A stretch of DNA of 5,409 nt from an uncultured Megasphaera sp. Lineage in GTDB: Bacteria > Bacillota > Negativicutes > Veillonellales > Megasphaeraceae. This document shows, piece by piece, positions 1 to 4,428 of the stretch. The DNA is taken from positions 1 through 5,409 of the forward strand of contig CABQJB010000141.1 in assembly GCA_902464195.1 (NCBI GenBank), read 5' to 3'. The notes beneath the pieces were generated by a model. That model worked only from the letters and a program-made list of their open reading frames with translations. It was not told where the DNA came from and searched no databases. How positions within the stretch are numbered: position 1 is the first letter of the stretch; each line of letters starts with the position of its first letter. A program made the position numbers and the translations under genes.

Positions 1-21
1 ATATTACAATATAGTGCGTAC

Positions 22-50
22 TTCCAATTTTATCATTCTTAAGCTATACT
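22..50 (+). promoter_or_regulatory. Candidate sigma-A promoter of the flavin reductase gene
   Basis: A good -10 hexamer, TATACT, lies at 45-50. A weak -35, TTCCAA (three of six consensus positions), lies at 22-27, giving a 17-bp spacer. Transcription would start near 57, leaving a leader of about 48 nt before the ATG at 105. Just upstream is AGTGCGTACT (13-22), whose outer triplets are palindromic and which could be an operator half. The regulator is not visible because the window starts here. Confidence 0.45.
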
Positions 51-104
51 CAATACAGTCAAGAGAAGACGAAATTATGTGAATGAAAAAAGGAGAGATT
101 CAAT

Positions 105-665
105 ATGCAAAAAGATATGGGTGCTGTTATGGGATTATATCCGACCCCGGTTACGGTGGTTGGGACGGTTTTGGAAGATGGCCGCGTCAACTGGCTTCCG
201 ATTGCGCATGTCGGCGTCGTCGAACATGGCCAGTTCTTGCTCAGTGTTGATAAAGCCCATACGTTGTCGGATGGAGCTATTTTTAAGAACCGGACCGTGT
301 CTGTCAGCCTCGTACGGCAGGACATGCTGGAACGCGTCGACTATTGCGGGATTGCCAAGGCCGCACAGACCGATAAGTCGGCTGTCTTTGTTCATCACTT
401 TGATGAAGTCGGCAAGGCACCTATCATTGATGAAGCGCCGGTTTCTATGACATGCCGTGTCGATAAAGTATTTGAAGTCGGCAATTTCCATAATTATATC
501 TTGAAACCTGTCCACACTTATGTACAGGAAGAATATCTGACGGAACGCGGTAAAATTGATTATGAACGCGTCAGCCCGGTCTTGTTTGAATTCCAGCAGG
601 CCCGTTATCTCGGCACGGGGGAAGTCATCGGCCAGTGCTGGCAGTATGGGAAAAATTATAAGTAA
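105..665 (+). CDS. Flavin reductase family protein (flavoredoxin-like, FMN-binding split barrel)
   Basis: This 186-residue cytosolic protein has the layout of the flavin reductase-like / flavoredoxin family. These split-barrel proteins bind FMN non-covalently and pass electrons from NAD(P)H or a redox partner. The N-terminal strand pattern YPTPVTVVGTV (12-22) is typical. So are the following N-W-L-P-I-A-H-V-G-V segment (29-38), where the family usually carries its FMN-contacting loop, and the KNRTVSVSLV strand (61-70). The C-terminal YLGTGEVIGQCW (168-179) also matches the usual ending of flavoredoxins. The length is normal for the family. The ATG at 105 is preceded by AGGAG at 91-95 with a 9-nt gap, so the start is well supported. 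It seems to be a single-gene unit: rpsD downstream has its own promoter, and I see no clear terminator between them. The physiological electron acceptor cannot be told from sequence. Confidence 0.88.
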   Translation: MQKDMGAVMGLYPTPVTVVGTVLEDGRVNWLPIAHVGVVEHGQFLLSVDKAHTLSDGAIFKNRTVSVSLVRQDMLERVDYCGIAKAAQTDKSAVFVHHFDEVGKAPIIDEAPVSMTCRVDKVFEVGNFHNYILKPVHTYVQEEYLTERGKIDYERVSPVLFEFQQARYLGTGEVIGQCWQYGKNYK

Positions 666-706
666 ACAGCTGGAGCGGAAAGAGTTTGAGCCGGTGCGTA
701 CGCCTC

Positions 707-736
707 TTGACAGGAATGGTCCATTTATGGTACTAT
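707..736 (+). promoter_or_regulatory. Strong extended -10 promoter of rpsD
   Basis: A perfect -35 TTGACA lies at 707-712 and a -10 TACTAT at 731-736, with an 18-bp spacer. The -10 is preceded by TG one base upstream (728-729), making an extended -10 element. The predicted start is near 743, which leaves a leader of about 54 nt. That is too short for the longer S4-binding leader known from Bacillus subtilis. A perfect 8-bp palindrome, GCGTACGC (696-703), sits immediately upstream of the -35. Confidence 0.8.
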
Positions 737-796
737 TTACATATTGCGTGAGCAAAATTTAATTTTTTGAATTACTAACATGAGGTGATGTAGAAA

Positions 797-1384
797 ATGG
801 CAACGAGGAGAGACCCGCGTTTTAAGGAATGTCGCCGGTTCGGAGTTAATGTGTACGGACACCCTAAGGCATTAAAACGCGTACGTAAAGATCAGCGTCA
901 GAAAAAAATGTCTGAATATGGCACACAGTTATTGGAAAAACAGAAACTTCGCGCATACTACAATTTGCTCGAACGTCAGTTTGTCCGTTATTATGATAAA
1001 GCCAAGAAGATGGAAGGCGTTACTGGCCAGAACATGCTGAAATTGCTGGAATGCCGTTTGGATAACCTGGTATACCGTATCGGTTTTGCAAACTCCATCC
1101 GCCAGGCACGTCAGATGGTCAACCACGGCCACATCCTGGTCAATGGCAAACGCTGCGACATCCCGTCGGCACACGTTAAAGTTGGTTCTGTCATCGCTTT
1201 GAAAGAAGCATCCCGCTCCAACGAAATGTACAAAAAATCTTTCCAGGAATTGAAGACTTTCGATGTACCGTACATTGAAAAGAACTTCGACGGCTTCGAA
1301 GGCACACTTACCCGTATGCCTGAACGCGACGAAATTCCGGTAGAAATCAACGAAACACTTATCGTCGAATTGTACTCCAAATAA
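797..1384 (+). CDS. rpsD: 30S ribosomal protein S4
   Basis: S4 is a primary 16S rRNA-binding protein that nucleates assembly of the small-subunit body. The 195 residues cover the whole protein. The N-terminal region (about 1-85) contains the EKQKLRAYYNLLERQF helix. It is followed by the S4 RNA-binding domain from RLDNLVYRIGFA (87-98) through SIRQARQMVNHGHILVNGK (100-118) to VGSVIAL (129-135). The C-terminal tail, IPVEINETLIVELYSK, is typical of bacterial S4. Only one cysteine (C12) lies in the N-terminal 85 residues, so this is a zinc-free (C-minus) S4 lacking the four-Cys knuckle. The start is fixed by GAGGTGAT at 782-789, a near-full anti-Shine-Dalgarno match 7 nt before the ATG. The gene has its own promoter and terminator. 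As in Bacillus, it stands apart from the alpha operon (rpsM-rpsK-rpoA), at least within this window. Confidence 0.98.
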   Translation: MATRRDPRFKECRRFGVNVYGHPKALKRVRKDQRQKKMSEYGTQLLEKQKLRAYYNLLERQFVRYYDKAKKMEGVTGQNMLKLLECRLDNLVYRIGFANSIRQARQMVNHGHILVNGKRCDIPSAHVKVGSVIALKEASRSNEMYKKSFQELKTFDVPYIEKNFDGFEGTLTRMPERDEIPVEINETLIVELYSK

Positions 1385-1403
1385 GGAGCTGTTTGATGAT
1401 AGC

Positions 1404-1440
1404 AAAAGGGCTTGCCGCATGCGCGACAAGCCCTTTTTTT
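1404..1440 (+). terminator. Intrinsic terminator of rpsD
   Basis: An 11-bp perfect stem joins 1404-1414 (AAAAGGGCTTG) to 1427-1437. One C/A mismatch and three further G-C pairs close a four-base ATGC loop. The right arm runs straight into seven T residues (1434-1440). The hairpin lies 20 nt after the rpsD stop and is a classic Rho-independent terminator. Confidence 0.95.
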
Positions 1441-1442
1441 AG

Positions 1443-1470
1443 GGATTAGCAGTTAGGGGCTAGTGGTTAG
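1443..1470 (+). repeat. Short degenerate heptamer array, four units
   Basis: Four 7-bp units follow the rpsD terminator directly: GGATTAG, CAGTTAG, GGGCTAG and TGGTTAG. They are reverse complements of the unit type at 1622-1712, so the two arrays are inverted relative to each other. The stretch GGCTAGTGGTTAG at 1458-1470 is a perfect 13-bp inverted match to 1694-1706. Units here are more degraded than in the long array. No coding potential is apparent. Confidence 0.75.
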
Positions 1471-1488
1471 CTGATGGTTTTATAAAGC

Positions 1489-1536
1489 AAGGGACTACGC
1501 ATGGTGATATAAGAATGCATGCGTAGTCCCTTTTTT
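1489..1536. terminator. Long perfect hairpin followed by T6 (second or bidirectional terminator)
   Basis: AAGGGACTACGCAT at 1489-1502 is exactly complementary to 1519-1532, and an extra G-C pair gives a 15-bp stem with a 14-nt loop. On the plus strand the right arm ends in a run of six T (1531-1536). On the minus strand the arm is followed by the moderately T-rich GCTTTATAAAA. It could therefore back up the rpsD terminator and also stop transcripts arriving from the minus-strand gene at 1713-2669. No gene lies between it and the first terminator, so it may instead belong to a small RNA or a repeat element. Confidence 0.65.
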
Positions 1537-1549
1537 GGGGTTTGATGTA

Positions 1550-1605
1550 AAAGGCAACCTCTCAGACCGCCTTCGGCGGCCAGCTCCCCTATAATGGGAG
1601 CCTTT
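1550..1605. repeat. Folded interspersed-type repeat with inverted ends
   Basis: The element is bounded by AAAGGC (1550-1555) and its complement GCCTTT (1600-1605). It encloses two hairpins: CCGCC/GGCGG with a TTC loop (1567-1579) and GCTCCC/GGGAGC with a 7-nt loop (1583-1601). The outer stem and second hairpin compete for two bases. The layout (CTCTCAG, then a TTCG-type hairpin, then AGCTCCCC...GGGAGCC) is one I recall as a recurrent noncoding repeat in gut Firmicutes genomes. That recognition is from memory and unverified. Read on the minus strand it ends in TTTT, so it could also terminate the gene at 1713-2669. Confidence 0.65.
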
Positions 1606-1621
1606 CGTCAAACATTCATGT

Positions 1622-1712
1622 CACGAGCCACGAGCCACTAACCACGAGTCACGAGTCACGAGCCACGAGCCACGAGCCACTAACCACTAACCACTAACCA
1701 CTAGCCACTAGC
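1622..1712. repeat. Tandem heptamer array, 13 perfect-phase units
   Basis: Ninety-one bases consist of 13 uninterrupted 7-bp units of consensus CAC(G/T)A(G/A)(C/T). In order they are CACGAGC x2, CACTAAC, CACGAGT x2, CACGAGC x3, CACTAAC x3, CACTAGC x2. Blocks of identical neighbours point to growth by slippage or local duplication. The array stops exactly at the stop codon of the minus-strand gene (1713-1715). It recalls the short tandemly repeated heptamers (STRR) of cyanobacteria, but that is only a similarity of form. Seven is not a multiple of three and stop codons recur in the minus frames, so it is not coding. Confidence 0.93.
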
Positions 1713-2669
1713 CTACCGTCCTTCAGAAAAGTCCAGGCCTTTGTCGGTGGCGTAGTACGTGCCTGGTTTTTCGCCGGCTTCTACGTAGCCTTTTTGCATC
1801 AGGTCGTCGATGAGAGTCTGATCGGGAGCTTCTGGAGCAAACATTTCTTCCGGTGTTCCTTCTTCGCGTTCGACGGCGGCGATGAGGGCCGCTTCTTTGT
1901 CGTCTGTCGTCGGTGCTTTTTTTATATAAGTCAGGTCGGGCAGGAACATGGGGTATTCCTTATGGGCCATGAGGAAGAAGCGCCCTATGGCGATGGCCTG
2001 ACTCAGGAGGTTGCCTTCTTCGGTCTGGATATCCATTTCATCGCAGATGACGTCGAGCTGGTTCGACGGGAAATGGTAGAGTTTCTTGGCTACTTCCAGC
2101 GTATCGGCATAGCAGAAGGACGGGGCGTCGATGCCGTAGATGTGCAGGGCGTGGGTCAGGCAGCCCATGACGAAGGGGGCGTTGTGGGCGACCAGGGTCT
2201 GGCCTTCGATGAGGTTTTTCAGGCCGGCCTGCCAGTATTCGCCGAATTCATCGGCCTTGGAGAGTTCGTCCCACTGATAGCGCCCTTTGACGGCAGACAA
2301 GTTGTTTTCTGGCGGACGGACGTAGAAGTAACGCGTATCCTTCAGTTCGCCGTGGTCGAATTCAGCCAGGCCCAGGAGACAGACGGAATAGGGCTGTTCA
2401 TTGGCCAGTTCCAGGGCGACGGCCGTGAAGTGCTGCGGGAAGCGGCGCAGTTTCCCTTTTTCTTCGATGGGATATTTGTAATAGCCGTCATTGGGTTTGA
2501 TGTCGTACTGGTGCAGGTTGGCGACTTTGACGTGTTCCTTCTTGGCCAGTTCCTGCTGGACCTTCGCTTTGCGGTGGCGCTTGCGCAGGGCCGACGTGAG
2601 GGAATAGAGGACGGCGGCGATGAAGACGATAGTGACAATCGTCGTAATGATGTGGATCAGGGAATCCAT
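1713..2669 (-). CDS. Membrane-anchored DnaQ/DEDD exonuclease-fold protein, catalytic residues lost
   Basis: The 318 residues begin with one hydrophobic segment (about 5-27) followed by a basic stretch (RKRHRKAK), suggesting an N-in or anchored topology with the rest cytosolic. Residues about 80-235 follow the DnaQ-like 3'-5' exonuclease pattern: FTAVALELAN...YSVCLLGLAEF (Exo I region), LVAHNAPFVM (159-168, Exo II) and PSNQLDVICDEMDI...NLLSQAIA (Exo III). The usual acidic residues are mostly replaced: Asp by A85 (Glu retained at E87), Asp of the HNxxFD motif by V167, and the HxxxxD pair by G219 and Q224. It is therefore probably not a nuclease. The C-terminal part (about 283-315) resembles a winged-helix end. 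The start has AAAAGGA at 2681-2687, 11 nt upstream. It lies 34 nt after the secreted-protein gene and is probably cotranscribed with it. Confidence 0.8.
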   Translation of the reverse strand: MDSLIHIITTIVTIVFIAAVLYSLTSALRKRHRKAKVQQELAKKEHVKVANLHQYDIKPNDGYYKYPIEEKGKLRRFPQHFTAVALELANEQPYSVCLLGLAEFDHGELKDTRYFYVRPPENNLSAVKGRYQWDELSKADEFGEYWQAGLKNLIEGQTLVAHNAPFVMGCLTHALHIYGIDAPSFCYADTLEVAKKLYHFPSNQLDVICDEMDIQTEEGNLLSQAIAIGRFFLMAHKEYPMFLPDLTYIKKAPTTDDKEAALIAAVEREEGTPEEMFAPEAPDQTLIDDLMQKGYVEAGEKPGTYYATDKGLDFSEGR

Positions 2670-2703
2670 GGAGTATCAAATCCTTTTCAATAATTTTTGA
2701 GCC

Positions 2704-3144
2704 TTATTCTTGGAAGAAATTCATGTCGTAACAGACCCGGAAAGCGCGGTTGGCCGCATTGCCGTTGGCAGACAGGCGGTCTGTCGTCTTGACTTCCGGA
2801 TTGGGCAGGGACAAGGTGGACACGACGTTGCCCTGCAGATCGTAGCCGACATCGCCGAGGGTCTGTGTTTTTACGGTCTGGGCTTTAAAATTGTAGAAGA
2901 AATTGTTATCATAACCTTGGACCGTGTTGTTGGCATAGTCATAGGTCACGACCGTAGCCCGGATGATGTAGTACGGCGGATCGTAGCGGACGGACTGGAT
3001 GGTGTTCATGTCGATATACGATTCGGTCGTGTCATCGTGGCCGACCTGGACGAAGCGGGGATTGTCATCGAGGAACGTGGCGGATGCCATGAAACTGAAG
3101 ACGCAGGCAAATGTGACTGCCAGAGCGGCAATTTTTTTGAACAT
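2704..3144 (-). CDS. Small secreted protein, function unknown
   Basis: This 146-residue protein starts with a clear Sec signal peptide: MFKK, a hydrophobic core at about 5-19, and a likely cleavage after ASA (20-22). There is no lipobox cysteine at the site, so it should be released to the periplasm or exterior. The mature part of about 124 residues is rich in Tyr, Asn, Thr and Val in alternating patterns (for example YIIRATVVTYDYANN, 59-73), suggesting an all-beta fold. It has a single cysteine (C138). I recall similar short exported proteins beginning near 'FLDDNPR-F' in Negativicutes, but I cannot name a family. The start is well set by AAAGGAAG (3153-3160), 8 nt before the ATG. It is the first gene of the minus-strand unit, and the exonuclease-fold gene follows 34 nt later. 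Confidence 0.8.
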   Translation of the reverse strand: MFKKIAALAVTFACVFSFMASATFLDDNPRFVQVGHDDTTESYIDMNTIQSVRYDPPYYIIRATVVTYDYANNTVQGYDNNFFYNFKAQTVKTQTLGDVGYDLQGNVVSTLSLPNPEVKTTDRLSANGNAANRAFRVCYDMNFFQE

Positions 3145-3195
3145 AAGACATACTTCCTTTCCCTGTCTCTTCCAATCGAGGCAGTTTATACATAT

Positions 3196-3223
3196 ATTAT
3201 ATCGGAATCATGAAACATTACAA
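3196..3223 (-). promoter_or_regulatory. Sigma-A promoter of the minus-strand secreted-protein unit
   Basis: On the minus strand a perfect -10 TATAAT (3201-3196) is preceded, after a 16-bp spacer, by TTGTAA (3223-3218; four of six consensus positions). Transcription would begin near 3189, giving a leader of about 44 nt before the ATG at 3144. The divergent plus-strand operon starts less than 100 bp away, so regulation could be shared. Confidence 0.7.
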
Positions 3224-3249
3224 GAACGTATATTTTCCAAGTAGGACTT

Positions 3250-3276
3250 TTGCCCTTTCGGGTCGAATAATATAAG
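3250..3276 (+). promoter_or_regulatory. Weak candidate promoter of the acidic-protein/cobUS operon
   Basis: TATAAG (3271-3276) could serve as -10 with TTGCCC (3250-3255) as -35, but the 15-bp spacer is short and transcription would begin near 3283, leaving essentially no room for the Shine-Dalgarno at 3283-3290. A different promoter further upstream is therefore quite possible. I see no B12-box or cobalamin riboswitch fold between 3145 and 3294. Confidence 0.2.
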
Positions 3277-3282
3277 GTAGAA

Positions 3283-3290
3283 GAGGTGAT
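3283..3290 (+). promoter_or_regulatory. Shine-Dalgarno deciding a TTG start
   Basis: The sequence AGAGGTGAT (3282-3290) is a near-perfect anti-16S match. Its AGAGG core lies 8 nt before the TTG at 3295. The GTG at 3286 sits inside this site and so cannot be the start. The in-frame GTG at 3301 is 14 nt from the core and less favoured. Confidence 0.75.
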
Positions 3291-3294
3291 TATA

Positions 3295-3918
3295 TTGGAT
3301 GTGATATATATTGGCCTGCCTTTCTTCTTTTGGCAGGAAGATGAGTCGGAGCACGGCCTCGATGTCCATGTGACGGAAGGATTCCAGAAACTGGGGTTCC
3401 ACGTCTACCCGCTCAATGCCGGCGACGACGCGGAGGAAATCTGTTCGGCCTATAATTGGCATACATCCTTTGTCGATGAAGACGAAGACATTACTCCGTC
3501 GGAAGAATTCATTTCAGAACATGTCTTGTGGGACGATTTCCGACTGCTCTATATTTCGGCAGCTGCGGCTACGTCGGAAGACGAATACACGCAGTTCGTC
3601 TGTCACACGGCGGAGTTCGCCAAAGAAAGCGGCCTCACCGTGGCAGCGGAAGTCGTCGACGGCGACAGCGACGATGAAGACCCGTATCCCTGGCGGGATA
3701 AGGCGACGGTCCTCTGGTCCCGTAGCGATATCCTGCCATCGGGCGGTCCGGCCTGTGCCGTTCGCCTGGCCCTGGGCGGGGGCATCACCATTGCCAGTCA
3801 GGGCGAAGAACGGACTTATGACGCCCAGGTCGTCAGTGAATGTTTCATCCCTTCGTTTTTGCAGGGATTGCTGGAAGGGCGCGATCCCTTTTCCATCATA
3901 GAATCTTATGTATCTTAG
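3295..3918 (+). CDS. Highly acidic protein of unknown function
   Basis: I do not recognise this 207-residue protein. By hand count it has about 42 Asp/Glu against about 9 Lys/Arg, so it is strongly negative. Clusters are DEDED (61-65) and DGDSDDED (112-119). It lacks a signal peptide or clear membrane helix. A short N-terminal hydrophobic strand, VIYIGLPFFF (3-12), looks like a buried beta strand. A possible alpha/beta core includes LLYISAAAAT and LTVAAEVV, and a Gly-rich LALGGGITIAS segment lies at 148-158. The chosen TTG start follows the ribosome site at 3283-3290. A start at GTG 3286 would add three residues but overlaps that site. It is the first gene of the operon, with an 18-nt gap to the MoaB-like gene and then cobU and cobS, so a role tied to cofactor metabolism is possible but unproven. 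Confidence 0.75.
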   Translation: MDVIYIGLPFFFWQEDESEHGLDVHVTEGFQKLGFHVYPLNAGDDAEEICSAYNWHTSFVDEDEDITPSEEFISEHVLWDDFRLLYISAAAATSEDEYTQFVCHTAEFAKESGLTVAAEVVDGDSDDEDPYPWRDKATVLWSRSDILPSGGPACAVRLALGGGITIASQGEERTYDAQVVSECFIPSFLQGLLEGRDPFSIIESYVS

Positions 3919-3921
3919 GTT

Positions 3922-3927
3922 AGGAGG
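3922..3927 (+). promoter_or_regulatory. Perfect AGGAGG site deciding a TTG start
   Basis: AGGAGG lies 9 nt before the TTG at 3937, an ideal spacing. The next candidate, ATG at 3952, is 24 nt away and has no site of its own. TTG is therefore the likely start of the MoaB-like gene. Confidence 0.85.
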
Positions 3928-3936
3928 TTATTTATC

Positions 3937-4428
3937 TTGAACAGTAAAAAAATGGAAGAACATCCTTTACGGGCGGCCATTCTCACCATCAGCAACAGCC
4001 GCACTTTTTCAGACGATACGAACGGCCTGCTCATCCAGTCGGCCCTGGCCAATTACGGCCATCAAGTCGTCGACTATCAAATTGTCAAAGACGACAAGGC
4101 CGAAATCGAACGTCATCTCCATGAATGGGTCTGCAGTGTCGACCTGGTCATCACCAGCGGTGGCACGGGGCTGGCCAAGCGCGACGTGACCATCGAGACG
4201 GTGGAAGCCCTGTTCGATAAGAAAATCCCGGCTTTCCAGTCGATGATGACGTATTTTGCCTATCGCCGGGCCTGCGGTGTCCAGGCCATGGCCTACCGGA
4301 CGACGGCCGGCATCATCCATCAGTGCCAGGTCTACTGCCTGCCGGGTCTGCCGAGCCTCATCAAGATTGGCATGGAAAAAGTCATTTTGCCGGAAGTCTT
4401 TCATTTGTATTCGGAAATCAAGAAGTAA
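3937..4428 (+). CDS. MoaB/MogA-family molybdopterin-binding-fold protein
   Basis: The 163 residues span a single MoCF-binding (MoaB/MogA) domain. This family binds or adenylylates molybdopterin during molybdenum cofactor synthesis. The visible signatures are ILTISNSRTFSDDTNG (15-30), equivalent to the family's T-x-S-D/N...D-T-x-G entry; the phosphate-binding SGGTG (74-78); RDVT (82-85), retaining the conserved Asp; and a LPGLPS turn (135-140) in place of the usual LPGSP. The usual GFGE motif, which carries a conserved Glu, reads AFQS (99-102). The protein may therefore have altered catalysis or bind a different ligand. Its TAA stop is followed directly by the ATG of cobU, implying translational coupling. 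No other molybdenum cofactor gene is visible. Family assignment is firm; the moaB or mog symbol is withheld because the substrate is uncertain. Confidence 0.85.
   Translation: MNSKKMEEHPLRAAILTISNSRTFSDDTNGLLIQSALANYGHQVVDYQIVKDDKAEIERHLHEWVCSVDLVITSGGTGLAKRDVTIETVEALFDKKIPAFQSMMTYFAYRRACGVQAMAYRTTAGIIHQCQVYCLPGLPSLIKIGMEKVILPEVFHLYSEIKK

Noticed and set aside
135..755. Long minus-strand reading frame over the flavin reductase gene
   Set aside because: It is antisense to a gene with clear family motifs, has no ribosome site and no recognisable protein features.
556..762. Plus-strand 68-residue frame across the end of the flavin reductase gene
   Set aside because: It overlaps a well-supported gene and runs through the rpsD promoter. 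No ribosome site or protein pattern supports it.
743..796. S4-binding autoregulatory leader of rpsD
   Set aside because: The leader is only about 54 nt, AT-rich, and shows no convincing pseudoknot or mimic of the 16S site.
1622..1712. CRISPR array
   Set aside because: The units are 7 bp with no spacers and no cas genes nearby. This is a simple tandem repeat.
1794..2693. Plus-strand 299-residue frame opposite the exonuclease-fold gene
   Set aside because: It is a shadow caused by codon bias of the real minus-strand gene. Its translation is a low-complexity run of V, F, G, D and Q with no domain pattern, and there is no promoter or ribosome site.
3249..3262. Small CCC/GGG hairpin near 3253-3262 as a terminator
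   Set aside because: The stem is only about three base pairs with no T-run following, so it cannot act as an intrinsic terminator.
3145..3294. Cobalamin or molybdenum-cofactor riboswitch before the cobUS operon
   Set aside because: I looked for the B12-box (GCCACTG-type) and for extended conserved helices. None is present and the space is mostly occupied by the divergent minus-strand promoter.
3286..3294. GTG start at 3286 for the acidic protein
   Set aside because: This codon lies inside the Shine-Dalgarno sequence itself. The TTG at 3295 has ideal spacing.
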